The notes under the pieces are model-generated. The model searched no databases, was not told the origin of the DNA, and was given only the letters and a program-made list of their open reading frames with translations. The translations under genes and the position numbers were made by a program. A DNA stretch of 64,000 nt from UBA1930 sp943368475 (GTDB lineage Bacteria > Bacteroidota > Bacteroidia > Chitinophagales > Chitinophagaceae): assembly GCA_943368475.1 (NCBI GenBank), contig CALRLF020000001.1, positions 87,527 to 151,526 of the forward strand. The letters run 5' to 3'. Shown piece after piece: positions 25,318 through 34,875 of this stretch. The first letter of the stretch is position 1; each line of letters opens with the position of its first letter.

Positions 25318-25827
25318 TTATTTTACCCTTTCTTTTAATTGTTTAGTATATACCAATGCCCTTTTTTCAGCAAAATAATCTGCACCTAACATTAAAGCAG
25401 CTTGTATAGCTAAGGCTACAGCAACGCCATAAATAAATTGCTTATCGATATTGTTTTTATACAATGCCATTAAAACAACTCCTACAAATAGCAATGCAAT
25501 TTCTACATAACGGTAAATAACAAAGTTTTTATTGACTGCTTCCATTCTTGGTAACTCTTTTTCTTTTAAATCATCAGGATTCATAGTTAATGCATATACT
25601 ACTCTTATTCTATCTGCATCACTTCTATTATGCACAGTAAATCCAACAATTATTTGCAATACAGCAATTGTAATAAGTGGTATAGAAGCTCCTTTCCAAA
25701 ACTGTGTTTTCCAAACAAATATTCCCAACAATGCAATTACTATTGCAGCAATTCCAATACCTAAGAACAATAAACTTTCTTGTTTTTCGGCTATAAAATA
25801 TTTCTCAATATCGGTTTTGGTAAGCAT
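25318..25827 (-). CDS. Hypothetical membrane protein
   Basis: The 169-residue product has four predicted membrane segments at residues ~19-39, 45-65, 108-125 and 131-150, with a charged ~35-residue loop between the second and third (HNRSDADRIRVVYALTMNPD). The N-terminus (MLTKTDIEKYFIAEKQESL) is a short cytoplasmic helix. I recognise no family with confidence. It lies downstream of the GPx/aldehyde dehydrogenase pair with a 40-base gap, so it may be the last gene of that operon. Confidence 0.6.
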   Translation of the reverse strand: MLTKTDIEKYFIAEKQESLLFLGIGIAAIVIALLGIFVWKTQFWKGASIPLITIAVLQIIVGFTVHNRSDADRIRVVYALTMNPDDLKEKELPRMEAVNKNFVIYRYVEIALLFVGVVLMALYKNNIDKQFIYGVAVALAIQAALMLGADYFAEKRALVYTKQLKERVK

Positions 25828-25866
25828 AATTTTTATGTTTTAAAATACGACGATTGGCTTGTAACA

Positions 25867-26544
25867 TTAATGCAAAGCAGCAACTATTTTTTCATCTAAT
25901 GGAGAAACGTCTTTACTAAAAAAGCCCATCAACAGTCCGTTTTCATCCACCAAATATTTTGAGAAATTCCAATCAGGCTGTTTTGTACACCAACCATTTT
26001 GTGTACTATCACTTAACCATTTAAAAATGGCATTTTGTTCAGCACCTTTAACAACACTGCTTTTTTTAGCCAACAAAAAAGTTACACCATAATTCAGTTT
26101 ACAAAAAGAGGCTATGGCATTATCATCTTTACTTTCCTGATTTTTAAAATCGTTTGCAGGAAAACCAATTACCACCAATTTATTTTTATATTGTTGATGT
26201 AAGGTTTCTAACTCACTATATTGACCAGTATAACCACAATCACTTGCAGTATTTACTAACAATATTTTCTTGCCTTTGAATTCTTCTAGGTTGGTTAATA
26301 ATCCATTATTGGCGGTTAATTGTAAGCTATAGAATGAAATTGTTGGTGTAATTTTTTTCTCATTCAACAAAGTACCGTTTGAAGTACCAAAAATTTTCCC
26401 TTTCAGCATAATTACCGAGTAAACAGCTTTCATTATTGATTGTCTTAACGTCATATCTTTTCGTTTAATACACAACAATACTATAACTATAAAAGTTGCA
26501 GTAATCGTTAATCTTTTAACCCACTTATGTTTTAGTAAATTCAT
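25867..26544 (-). CDS. Glutathione peroxidase family protein, membrane-anchored (paralogue 3)
   Basis: The 225-residue product has an N-terminal membrane segment (RLTITATFIVIVLLCIK) and a ~45-residue linker before the GPx fold. The peroxidatic Cys is kept (NTASDCGYT), and Trp-Asn is in PDWNFSKYL. The FPCNQF motif reads FPANDFKNQES: the resolving Cys is Ala and the tetrad Gln is Asp. Activity may therefore be reduced or use another reductant. Its ATG overlaps the aldehyde dehydrogenase stop by four bases (ATGA), so the two are coupled; detoxifying lipid peroxides and the resulting aldehydes together is a plausible theme (inference). Confidence 0.82.
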   Translation of the reverse strand: MNLLKHKWVKRLTITATFIVIVLLCIKRKDMTLRQSIMKAVYSVIMLKGKIFGTSNGTLLNEKKITPTISFYSLQLTANNGLLTNLEEFKGKKILLVNTASDCGYTGQYSELETLHQQYKNKLVVIGFPANDFKNQESKDDNAIASFCKLNYGVTFLLAKKSSVVKGAEQNAIFKWLSDSTQNGWCTKQPDWNFSKYLVDENGLLMGFFSKDVSPLDEKIVAALH

Positions 26545-27908
26545 TTCAAAAAAAGTTTAAACCACTTTAGTTTTCCTTTGAATGGAGGGTATTTTAAAGA
26601 TGGGTCTATCCATGTAGCAGTTTTTAAAACTGGCTTTGCATGAGTGAAAATTTCAAACGATTTATGTCCATGATAACTGCCAATACCACTGTAGCCTACT
26701 CCACCAAAAGGCAAATGATGATTGGTAATATGATAAATAGTATTGTTTACACAACCACCACCAAAAGAAACTTTATTAATCCAATCTTCTTCTGTTTTAG
26801 TAGAAGCAGTAAATACATAAAACGCCAATGGATTGGGATTTCTTTTGATAATATTCAATGCTTCAGCATGAGTAGAAAAACTAAAGATGGGTAATATTGG
26901 ACCAAAAATTTCTTCTGTCATCAGCTTTGCGTCAAGGGCAACATTTTGTACAATTGTTGGTTCAATATATAGTTTAGCTTTATCGTATTTTCCACCATAA
27001 ATAATTTCACCTTCATTTAAATAAGCTACCAATGTATCAAATCTTTTTGCATTAATAATTCTGCTGTAATCTTCTGTACTGGCTGCATCATTGGTATAAA
27101 AATCAACAATGGTTTGTTTCAATATCTCAAGAAATTTTTCTTTAATTGAGGACTCAATTAACAAATAATCTGGAGCAATACAGGTTTGTCCTGCATTAAT
27201 AAACTTGCCCATAACAATTCTTCTAGCAGCTACTTTTAAATTTGCATCAGCTGCAATTACACAAGGACTTTTACCACCCAATTCCAATGTTACAGACACT
27301 AATTCTTTTGCAGCTAATCCATATACAGCCTTGCCTACAGCTGTACTGCCTGTAAAAAACACATGATCAAAACGAAAACTGTTCATCATTTCAGGAATCA
27401 CCACTGCACCATCACCTTCAACAATTTGTATATATTGTTCAGCAAAAATTTCTTGTACAATTTTCTTTGCAACTGCATTGGTTGCAGGGGTAAATTCACT
27501 GGGTTTCAATACCACACAATTACCACCAGCAATTGCACCCACTAGCGGATTAAACAACAGTTGAAAAGGATAATTCCATGGAGCAATAATCAGTACAACG
27601 CCCAATGCATCGTAATATATTTTACTGCTGGCAGGCAAATTCATTAAGTTGGTATCAACCGATTTTGGTTGCATCAGCTGTCTTAAATTTTTTAAGAAAA
27701 AACTTATTTCCATTTGCACTAAAGCAATTTCACTGGCATAAGCTTGGGTGTAACTTTTACCTAAATCTTTAAATAAAGCTTCCGAAATTTCGGCTTCATA
27801 TTTTTTTATAGTAGCAGCCAATAATTGTAATTGCTGTTTTCTAAAAGCAAAGCTTTTGGTAGCACCAGTTTCAAAATATTCTCTAGATTTCTTTAATTGT
27901 GCAAGCAT
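26541..27908 (-). CDS. Aldehyde dehydrogenase (class 3-like)
   Basis: The 455-residue enzyme oxidises aldehydes with NAD(P)+. Landmarks are IIAPWNYPFQLLFNPLVGA, VFFTGSTAVGKAVY (NAD binding), catalytic Glu in TLELGGKSPCV and nucleophile Cys in FINAGQTCIAPDYLL. The length and the KSREYFETGATKSFAFRKQQ N-terminus match class-3-like fatty-aldehyde dehydrogenases rather than the ~490-residue class 1/2. The C-terminus (KWFKLFLK) is basic and hydrophobic and could touch the membrane. The ATG at 27908 is preferred over 27929. It is coupled to the GPx gene downstream. Confidence 0.88.
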   Translation of the reverse strand: MLAQLKKSREYFETGATKSFAFRKQQLQLLAATIKKYEAEISEALFKDLGKSYTQAYASEIALVQMEISFFLKNLRQLMQPKSVDTNLMNLPASSKIYYDALGVVLIIAPWNYPFQLLFNPLVGAIAGGNCVVLKPSEFTPATNAVAKKIVQEIFAEQYIQIVEGDGAVVIPEMMNSFRFDHVFFTGSTAVGKAVYGLAAKELVSVTLELGGKSPCVIAADANLKVAARRIVMGKFINAGQTCIAPDYLLIESSIKEKFLEILKQTIVDFYTNDAASTEDYSRIINAKRFDTLVAYLNEGEIIYGGKYDKAKLYIEPTIVQNVALDAKLMTEEIFGPILPIFSFSTHAEALNIIKRNPNPLAFYVFTASTKTEEDWINKVSFGGGCVNNTIYHITNHHLPFGGVGYSGIGSYHGHKSFEIFTHAKPVLKTATWIDPSLKYPPFKGKLKWFKLFLK

Positions 27909-27989
27909 AATTGGTAGGTATAACAGCACAATTTAAGCATTGTGTTTGTTTTACATAAAAATCGTTCAAAACAGTATTTTTTATTTTGT

Positions 27990-28078
27990 TGCCAGCAACT
28001 GTGCTACTATCAACTTTACTGGTGTCACACCCTTTAGAGGTTCTGTTCTTTATTCAACAGAATACAACGAAGTTTGTG
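27990..28078. repeat. Possible degenerate copy of the CTGCAG/GTACTACTAT repeat
   Basis: The words caactgtgctactatcaa and ggtgtcacaccctttagaggttctg resemble caactgcagtactactatta and the following segment of the repeat at 51231-51310. It lies just upstream of tadA. Confidence 0.3.
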
Positions 28079-28100
28079 TGCAATCAATCAACAAATAATT

Positions 28101-28577
28101 ATGGAAATACTACCTTTCTCAGATGAATACTTTATGCAACAGGCATTAAAAGAAGCAAGACAAGCTTTTGATGAAGATGAAGTACCTATTGGTGCTGTGG
28201 TTGTGTTAAACAATAAAATTATTGCCCGTGGACATAACCAAACAGAAAAACTGAACGACAGTACAGCCCATGCCGAAATATTGGCTCTCACCAGTGCTTA
28301 TAGTTATCTTGGAGCTAAATATTTACCAGAAGCCACTCTGTATGTAACGGTAGAACCTTGCTTAATGTGTTGTGGTGCTTTGTACTGGGGCAAACTAGGA
28401 AGAATTGTATATGGAGCAAGTGATGAAAAAAGTGGCGGACTTCGTTTTTTTACAGATGAAGATGGACTCATCATTCCTGAAAAATGGCCATTTCATCCAA
28501 AAACAGAATTGGTAAAAGATGTTCTAGCCGAAGAATGCAGTATGTTAATGAAGAGTTTTTTTAGGAGTAAGCGATAA
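28101..28577 (+). CDS. tadA: tRNA-specific adenosine deaminase / nucleoside deaminase
   Basis: The 158-residue zinc enzyme converts A34 to inosine in tRNA-Arg. The motifs are HAEILAL (zinc His and catalytic Glu) and PCLMCCGAL (two zinc cysteines), with ARQAFDEDEVPIGAVVV at the N-terminus as in TadA. The ATG at 28101 is chosen because MEILPFSDEYFMQQAL aligns with the family; the earlier ATG adds nine residues. Guanine deaminases share these motifs, but the N- and C-termini fit TadA better. Confidence 0.85.
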   Translation: MEILPFSDEYFMQQALKEARQAFDEDEVPIGAVVVLNNKIIARGHNQTEKLNDSTAHAEILALTSAYSYLGAKYLPEATLYVTVEPCLMCCGALYWGKLGRIVYGASDEKSGGLRFFTDEDGLIIPEKWPFHPKTELVKDVLAEECSMLMKSFFRSKR

Positions 28578-28796
28578 TTTGAAAATCGGCAAAATTTTGC
28601 CGATTTATAAACTAATAGAATCACGTACTTTCTTTGACTTACCTTACAAAATATAACAATAAAAGAAAGTTATCTAAATAATAAAGCGTTTGTTTATCTA
28701 TTTAAAACTTACATATAAATAAAACAGTTCATCATTCTCATAATTACAATTTTTGGTGTTGTATTAAAGATTATATTTAATCTATAATTAAATAAT

Positions 28797-30557
28797 ATGG
28801 CTTTAAATAAATACCAACAATTTATAAAAGAAATCAAAGACCTCTATACCAAAAGCCAAAAAATGGAAGCTGTTGAATTAATGAGGTTTTTTTTTAGAAA
28901 TTATAATAATAATAATCCTGAAATTAAAGCTTGTCTTTTAGAATTACTTGCGTATTCAAATAAGTGGATAAAAGATAATTCTGCTGAAGCATTCAATATT
29001 AATACTTACTTGAACTGGCGATACCGCGATTATGATGCTGCTATTGCGAGTGGTGTTGAAGCAATAAAGCTTAGTCCACAATATGTCAATGCATATCACA
29101 ACTTAGGAAACATTTACTTAGAATTGGAGAATTATCCAAGTGCAATACAGCATTATAAAAAAGCAATTGAGTTGGACGAGACCTATGTTGACTCGTACAA
29201 TGGTCTTGGGAATGTTTACAATCATTTAAATGATTATTTAAATGCAATAAAAGAGTATGAAAAAGTAATTGAATTGGACGAAAAATATGCTATAGTTTAT
29301 GGTAACTTTGGATATCTTTATGCAAAATTAAAAGATTATCCAAAAGCAATTGAGAAATATCAAAAAGCAATTGATTTAGATAAAAATGATGCCTTTGCAC
29401 ATAATGGTCTTGGGATTGTCTATAGTCGATTGAATGATTATCAAGAAGCAATTAAGAGTTATGAAAAAGCAATTAAGTCGGATGAAAACTTTGCTAGTGC
29501 TTATTTCAATTTAGCATCAACATATGAAAAACAAAATGAATACCAAAATGCATTGTTGCACTATAATAAGTACATTCAAATCCAAAAAGATAAAAATGAT
29601 ATTTTTGTAGAGTGGGCTAGCGATTCTGTAAATGAATTAACTAGAAAAATAAAAGAAAACGAGTATGCTGAAATTGATAAATACATAAAAAAAATTAAAA
29701 ATATATTAAAATTTGTAGGCACATATATTACCCATTATACAGGTATTACTGTTGGAAAAATATTGATAATTGAATCAGGCAAAATGCGATTATCAGAAGG
29801 CTCTTTTTTAAATGATACTTCAGAGGGAAGGCAATTATTTGATTACTTAAATTGGCACGGTCTTATAAAAAAAGAAACGGAAGCGTTATTAGAATTATAC
29901 TCAGAGAAACCGTTTATTGCTAGTTTTGTAGCCGACCATGAACACAATAATCTTACACTTTGGCGTATGTATGGCAAAGAGTTGCAAGTTGAAGGCAAGG
30001 GTTGTGCTATTACAATTGATAAAGAAAAATTTATTGGAGAAATAAAAAGGAAGCTCGGAATTAATTCCAAAGAATCAGATAAAGGAATTGTTGAAGAAGG
30101 TATGTTTATATTTTATAAAGTAGCTTATAGAAATAATGATGACTCATTTTCTATTCCTGGGGCTAAAAGAGCTGAAAACAATAAACTAAACAAACTACTG
30201 AAAACTGTAAAAGAAAAGTTGGAGTTACTTAAACATGAAGAGAAGCAAGAAAGAACTTTTGAGTTAATTACCAACTCATTAAATGATATTGCTTACTTGT
30301 TTAAAACAGCAGAATATCAATATGAACATGAAGTTAGACTAGTAATGCAGGGAATTGGCTTCGAAAAAAATATTTATAAAGAATCAAGTCCACCAAAAGT
30401 ATATATAGAATTAGGTAGCATTTTGCCTGCTATTACTAAAGTTACTATTGGTCCAAAGGTAGATAGACCGGATGAATGGGCTGCTGCTTTTAATTATAGT
30501 TTTAAAAAAGAGAATTTAAATCCAACAATTGTTATTTCTAGATTACCGTACAAATAA
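28797..30557 (+). CDS. TPR repeat protein with C-terminal DUF2971 domain
   Basis: The 586-residue protein has no signal peptide. Residues ~75-270 are tandem tetratricopeptide repeats (five clear units, with A-Y-x-N-L-G-N-I-Y and A-I-x-x-Y-x-K-A-I-E-L motifs). A ~30-residue helical linker follows, then a DUF2971-like domain (~308-575) with RLSEGSFLNDTSEGRQLF, LWRMYGKELQVEGKGCAI, YQYEHEVRLVMQG and IELGSILPAITKVTIG. DUF2971 has no settled biochemical role that I know. The gene is A-rich, stands alone between housekeeping genes, follows a 220-base AT-rich gap and has its own strong terminator, so it looks accessory. A defence or stress-effector role is a guess from architecture. Confidence 0.75.
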   Translation: MALNKYQQFIKEIKDLYTKSQKMEAVELMRFFFRNYNNNNPEIKACLLELLAYSNKWIKDNSAEAFNINTYLNWRYRDYDAAIASGVEAIKLSPQYVNAYHNLGNIYLELENYPSAIQHYKKAIELDETYVDSYNGLGNVYNHLNDYLNAIKEYEKVIELDEKYAIVYGNFGYLYAKLKDYPKAIEKYQKAIDLDKNDAFAHNGLGIVYSRLNDYQEAIKSYEKAIKSDENFASAYFNLASTYEKQNEYQNALLHYNKYIQIQKDKNDIFVEWASDSVNELTRKIKENEYAEIDKYIKKIKNILKFVGTYITHYTGITVGKILIIESGKMRLSEGSFLNDTSEGRQLFDYLNWHGLIKKETEALLELYSEKPFIASFVADHEHNNLTLWRMYGKELQVEGKGCAITIDKEKFIGEIKRKLGINSKESDKGIVEEGMFIFYKVAYRNNDDSFSIPGAKRAENNKLNKLLKTVKEKLELLKHEEKQERTFELITNSLNDIAYLFKTAEYQYEHEVRLVMQGIGFEKNIYKESSPPKVYIELGSILPAITKVTIGPKVDRPDEWAAAFNYSFKKENLNPTIVISRLPYK

Positions 30558-30584
30558 AAAATTTATTTGTACGGCTTCATTTTT
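30546..30584 (+). terminator. Terminator overlapping the end of the TPR-DUF2971 gene
   Basis: A 13-base perfect stem (ccgtacaaataaa / tttatttgtacgg) begins within the last codons and is followed by cttcattttt. Confidence 0.75.
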
Positions 30585-30635
30585 CGAGTTCAGAAACAAT
30601 AACGTTTCATATTTCATCTTTCCCAAATCATAGGT

Positions 30636-30643
30636 TACTTTTG
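30636..30643 (+). promoter_or_regulatory. Bacteroidota -7 promoter element for the SOD gene
   Basis: TACTTTTG fits TAnnTTTG exactly, 34 bases before the SOD ATG. Confidence 0.5.
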
Positions 30644-30677
30644 CACCACATTATTTAAAACAAGTAAAAATTATAGT

Positions 30678-31283
30678 ATGGCATTTACATTACCGGCTTT
30701 GCCGTATGCTCATGAAGCATTAGAACCAAATATCGATACATTGACCATGCAAATTCATCATGGTAAACACCATCAAGCTTATGTAGATAATTTAAACAAA
30801 GCTATTGCTGGTACCGAGCATGAAAATAAAAGCATTGAAGAGCTGGTTGCAGCAGCAGGTACTATTTCTCCTGCAGTACGTAACAATGGTGGTGGTCATT
30901 GGAACCATACTTTCTTTTGGGAAAGTTTAGCTCCCAATGCAGGTGGTACACCAACAGGTGAATTGGCTGAAGCTATTAACACAGCATTCGGCAGTTTTGA
31001 TGAATTTAAAACCAAATTTGCTACAGCTGGAGCTACCCGTTTTGGTAGTGGCTGGGCTTGGCTATTGCTAAAAGATGGTAAGTTAGAAGTAAGTTCTACA
31101 CCAAATCAAGATAACCCTTTGATGGATGTTGCTGAAGTAAAAGGTACACCAATTTTAGGGGTAGATGTTTGGGAACATGCTTATTATTTAAAGTATCAAA
31201 ACAAACGTCCGGATTATTTAGCAGCTATTTGGAACACTGTAAACTGGACAAAAGTTGCAGAACGTTTTGCAGCAGCAAAATAA
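30678..31283 (+). CDS. sodA: Superoxide dismutase (Mn/Fe)
   Basis: The 201-residue cytoplasmic enzyme converts superoxide to peroxide and oxygen. Metal ligands are the His in MQIHHGKHHQAYV, the His in NGGGHWNHTFFWE, and Asp and His in DVWEHAYYLKYQNKRP. The outer-sphere Gln region reads NQDNPLMD, as in manganese forms, whereas iron forms carry the Gln in the second ligand helix. Manganese or cambialistic use is therefore likely; this is inference from family rules. The gene has its own promoter motif and terminator. Confidence 0.93.
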   Translation: MAFTLPALPYAHEALEPNIDTLTMQIHHGKHHQAYVDNLNKAIAGTEHENKSIEELVAAAGTISPAVRNNGGGHWNHTFFWESLAPNAGGTPTGELAEAINTAFGSFDEFKTKFATAGATRFGSGWAWLLLKDGKLEVSSTPNQDNPLMDVAEVKGTPILGVDVWEHAYYLKYQNKRPDYLAAIWNTVNWTKVAERFAAAK

Positions 31284-31308
31284 TTGTATAAAAAACATTT
31301 AATTTTAG

Positions 31309-31338
31309 GTCCTCATCCAAAAAGGGTGAGGATTTTTT
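31309..31338 (+). terminator. Terminator after the SOD gene
   Basis: The arms cctcatcc and gggtgagg with a tight A-loop are followed by attttttat. Confidence 0.8.
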
Positions 31339-31357
31339 ATTTAAAACAACATCAATT

Positions 31358-32002
31358 ATGAAACTTTCTGCCTTAATGGTTGCAGCCATTGTTTTTTTTG
31401 CTTCCTGCTCTAACAATCAAAAGAAAATATTGGTACTTAACAAAGGACGTGGTACTGTAGATATTGAAAAGCAATCTGTAAAAATTAAAGATGGTGCTGG
31501 CAGTGAAGAGCATGATATGATTTACGATACAAAAGATAAGATTTCTATAAAAGTAAAAGCCGATGAAAAAGAAGCCACAATTGACATTCCTGAAAATGGC
31601 TACTACATTTTAAATGCAAAAAATGATACGATTATAGGTAGCTATCAAAAATACAGTGCTCAAAAAGCTGCTCCAGATACATTTACTGTGATTACACAAG
31701 AAATGATAAAAAAAAGTATTGATTCTTTAGTTGCATTAACAGAAGGTAAAAATGTAAGTGCAGCCAATAAAAATTACTACATTCTTCCTTTTACTGCTGT
31801 TAAAGTAACTGATAACGTAAATGCTACAATTGTAGCACCTTACCACAACATTAGCTCAATTGAAAAAGAAGGCGATAAAGACCCTGAAGTTTATCGTTTT
31901 TATAGCATTAAAGAAATTCGTGAAAAGATAGAAAAGCAGAAAGCTATGACAAAAACAAAACCTACTGATATACCAATGGGTAATGGTGGCAAAAAAAGTT
32001 AA
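31358..32002 (+). CDS. Hypothetical lipoprotein
   Basis: The 214-residue product starts MKLSALMVAAIVFFASC, a standard lipoprotein signal with the lipid-bearing Cys17. The mature part is polar and Lys-rich, with IDIPENGYYILNAKND and YYILPFTAVKVTDN as recognisable strands, and ends in a Gly/Lys tail. I recognise no domain. It follows the SOD terminator, so it is separately transcribed. It is probably periplasm-facing on one of the membranes. Confidence 0.7.
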   Translation: MKLSALMVAAIVFFASCSNNQKKILVLNKGRGTVDIEKQSVKIKDGAGSEEHDMIYDTKDKISIKVKADEKEATIDIPENGYYILNAKNDTIIGSYQKYSAQKAAPDTFTVITQEMIKKSIDSLVALTEGKNVSAANKNYYILPFTAVKVTDNVNATIVAPYHNISSIEKEGDKDPEVYRFYSIKEIREKIEKQKAMTKTKPTDIPMGNGGKKS

Positions 32003-32019
32003 TTCATCAACTGCATAAA

Positions 32020-32055
32020 TAAAAATGCTCTTCAAATATGAAGAGCATTTTTATT
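32020..32055. terminator. Bidirectional terminator
   Basis: The stem aaaaatgctcttca / tgaagagcattttta lies between the lipoprotein gene and the convergent endonuclease gene. It is almost identical to the post-metF terminator at 17413. Confidence 0.8.
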
Positions 32056-32069
32056 TGGTATCGTTCCAA

Positions 32070-33488
32070 TTATTTAATGATAACTACTTTTTGTAAATAG
32101 CTTTCATTTTGAGCAATTAACTTAACTGTAAATGTTCCCGCATGTAATTGTTTAACAGGAATTGTAATTAATCCATTAGTTATTGTATAAGCATTGTTTA
32201 CAACCATTTTACCAGTAATATCTGTAAGTTGAACAGTAACTTTTTCGTTGCTGTTGTTGTTTACTTGCAATGTAATATAATCTTGTGCAGGATTAGGATA
32301 CACGGTAAATTTAATGTTCAATGGAATGTGTAAAGTGAATACTTCACTATAGCTGAAGCTTCCATCGTTATCAATTTTCTTTAAACGATAGTACACCCTT
32401 CTACCTTTAATATTATCAGCAATATCAGTAAACGTATAATTTTTTACACCAGTAGATTTGATAGAACCAATCAACGAATAGTTTGTTCCATTTACGCTTC
32501 TTTCAACCTCATAACGGTTAAAGTTTATTTCATTTTCAACTTCCCAGTTTAGCACCACTTTGTTGTTTTGTAATTTACCCGAAAAGAATACAATATTTAC
32601 TGGCAAAGTTGATAAACCAGGGCATATATTATTCCAAACCCTATTTACATATTGAGGGCTGTCGATGTATGGATTTCTGTTGCCTTGATAAGTATATGCA
32701 GCATTGTTTCTATCAATCTCTTTTTGGCTAACAGGATCTTGATTGTGCCACTTAATCATCAATTTTAAATAATTAATTTTTACCGATGGGAACGTGTTGT
32801 TATCGAACGATTGTGTAGCTTCTGCATTACTCGACCAAGTTGGTATATCATTTTCATATCTTGTTACAAAATATAAAAATGCTCTTGCAACATCACCTTT
32901 GTACTCATTAATAGGTTCAAATACTGAACCTGTAAAGCCTGCTACTGACGATGTACCCAATTTACTACCATTTAAACTGGTAAACGAAGCTGAAGCTACT
33001 TCTCCATAAATAAAGTTTGCACGTGTGCCATTTACTTTTTTATCGGTAGGGAAAATGTGCAAATAGTCGGTAGCTGGCCCATTAGAACTTGTACTGCCAC
33101 TAAACCAACTTAACGGTACAGAGTGTTCTCTATTGTAAAACTGTCCTTCAGATCCACCACCACTTCCTTGATCTTGTTGCCCTCCACTACCAGTTCCTGG
33201 TGTAAAATTATAAGGGTCTACACCTGTTGGATTATCAGAATAAATATCCCAAATTACATTCGTAGAACCACTACCTACTTCTCTTGGTTTAAGATCAGAA
33301 ACTTGATATTGAGTCCATAAAGAACCGTAAGACTGTGGCGAATTACCATTGGTAATAATGGTTTTAAGGGCAGTTTTTAAAGTTGCACAACTACCCGTTG
33401 CAGCAGTTGAATAATAGCCTGCAGGTGGTTGGGCTACAACAACAGCGGTTGTAATTAAAGCAATCGTAAGCGATAGAAATAATTTCAT
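32070..33488 (-). CDS. Secreted endonuclease I family protein with T9SS sorting domain
   Basis: The 472-residue product begins with a signal peptide (MKLFLSLTIALITTAVVVAQ). Residues ~20-285 are an EndA/NucM-type nuclease: YNREHSVPLSWFSG holds the His of the beta-beta-alpha metal motif, and TDYLHIFPTDKKVNGTRANF is the conserved second block. Residues ~295-385 form an immunoglobulin-like region, and ~395-472 a type A T9SS sorting domain (FTVYPNPAQDYITLQV ... GTFTVKLI). It should be exported across the outer membrane and cleave extracellular DNA or RNA, perhaps for nutrition. The order of domains is as in other Bacteroidota secreted nucleases. Confidence 0.88.
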   Translation of the reverse strand: MKLFLSLTIALITTAVVVAQPPAGYYSTAATGSCATLKTALKTIITNGNSPQSYGSLWTQYQVSDLKPREVGSGSTNVIWDIYSDNPTGVDPYNFTPGTGSGGQQDQGSGGGSEGQFYNREHSVPLSWFSGSTSSNGPATDYLHIFPTDKKVNGTRANFIYGEVASASFTSLNGSKLGTSSVAGFTGSVFEPINEYKGDVARAFLYFVTRYENDIPTWSSNAEATQSFDNNTFPSVKINYLKLMIKWHNQDPVSQKEIDRNNAAYTYQGNRNPYIDSPQYVNRVWNNICPGLSTLPVNIVFFSGKLQNNKVVLNWEVENEINFNRYEVERSVNGTNYSLIGSIKSTGVKNYTFTDIADNIKGRRVYYRLKKIDNDGSFSYSEVFTLHIPLNIKFTVYPNPAQDYITLQVNNNSNEKVTVQLTDITGKMVVNNAYTITNGLITIPVKQLHAGTFTVKLIAQNESYLQKVVIIK

Positions 33489-33569
33489 ATAAAAAAATTA
33501 GGCGCTGAAGTTAACTGAAAATAAGGTAGTGCAATAAGTTTTCAGCATTAATAACACATTAAACTATTG

Positions 33570-34766
33570 CTAATGCAATATATTTTTTACATGCAGGGTT
33601 AAAATCATTGGAGCCCCATTTCTAAAAACCAATACGGCCAACTTTGAGCCTGCAACTTGCATAGCAGCTTTAAAATTTTGAATATTTTTGGTAAAATTAT
33701 TATCGATAGCCATAATAATATCGCCACTTTTAAACCCTGCTACATCGCCTGGAGAGCCTTTTACAATATCAATTACTGTTACGTCATTGTTTACCAAGTA
33801 AATGCTTAATCCAGTATAAGAATAATCGAATGGATCATTGAATTTACCATTGGGTTTTAGGTGAATGGCTTGATCAGGATAATTTAGGATTACGTTAAAT
33901 CTTCTCAATAAATCGTTACCCATAATACCAGCCATTTGTGGGTAGGAAGTAACATTAAATTCATCTTGAAAAATATAAGTTGGTACTTTTTTAAATTTAA
34001 AATGCCCAACCGATACGCTTTTTATTACGGTAAGCTCCATGGTTTTTTTTCCACCCAAACCTTCGGCTTGTGTGTTGTATACTTTCTTTTTCTTCTTTAA
34101 AAAAGAACTATCTTCTACAAAGTCTTTGTTTAATAACAAACACAATCCAGCACCTGTATCAAAAATAAAACGGTTTATACAGTCGTGAGCATCTTCAATT
34201 TCGAAAAAAGGCAATGGTAACGTACTAAAATTGGGTTTCATCAAATATCCACCTCTGGGATATTTGTATGCTCCTGGATAATACACTTCAAGTTCTTGTT
34301 TATCGTAGTCTATTTTTATAATATATCTACGCAAAAAACTAAAACCAATAATACCGTCAATTTTTAAACCATATACACTGGTTAATAAATCGTAATCGTT
34401 TATATGAAAACTAAATGTATCAGTTTTTAATCCTGGGAAATTCAGGTAATGCCCAAAAGCAAAGCCTACTTTTTTCATACCAGCAATACCACGAATGGTT
34501 TTTTCGGTTTGTGCAACTTTAAACCCGTTATTGGCAACAGTAGTTGAATCTAAAGAAATGCCACCACTGCCAGTATCAAAAACAAAATTTAAACTGTCTG
34601 TACTTAGTGTATCAATAGCAGCTCTTACAATAATTATTCCACCAGTCAATTGTATAAATGGGAATTTAGTAATCAGTTTTGCTTGAGGAGGTACAAATTC
34701 TTCTTGGGCACAAATTTGTGTTACTTGAGAAAAAAGAAGAAATATAGCAAAAACGATTTTTTTCAT
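33570..34766 (-). CDS. Exported retropepsin-like aspartyl protease with PDZ domain
   Basis: The 398-residue product has a signal peptide (MKKIVFAIFLLFSQVTQICAQ). Two pepsin/retropepsin half-sites are visible, FVFDTGSGGISLDS (about residue 63) and FIFDTGAGLCLLLNK (about 202), so one chain could form the active site. A PDZ domain closes the protein (~310-398, VIDIVKGSPGDVAGFKSGDII). Such proteins are common in Bacteroidota, and their substrates are unknown. It is likely periplasmic. It is monocistronic, 80 bases upstream of the secreted nuclease on the same strand. Confidence 0.82.
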   Translation of the reverse strand: MKKIVFAIFLLFSQVTQICAQEEFVPPQAKLITKFPFIQLTGGIIIVRAAIDTLSTDSLNFVFDTGSGGISLDSTTVANNGFKVAQTEKTIRGIAGMKKVGFAFGHYLNFPGLKTDTFSFHINDYDLLTSVYGLKIDGIIGFSFLRRYIIKIDYDKQELEVYYPGAYKYPRGGYLMKPNFSTLPLPFFEIEDAHDCINRFIFDTGAGLCLLLNKDFVEDSSFLKKKKKVYNTQAEGLGGKKTMELTVIKSVSVGHFKFKKVPTYIFQDEFNVTSYPQMAGIMGNDLLRRFNVILNYPDQAIHLKPNGKFNDPFDYSYTGLSIYLVNNDVTVIDIVKGSPGDVAGFKSGDIIMAIDNNFTKNIQNFKAAMQVAGSKLAVLVFRNGAPMILTLHVKNILH

Positions 34767-34875
34767 CGACGTAGTTAAGCAGTTATACGCAATATGACAA
34801 TGATGAAGTTAAAGTAGCTGCTACTTGTAGCCAACAATTGTTTATTCTTTTTATTTTCCTGAACTATTATGTTTA

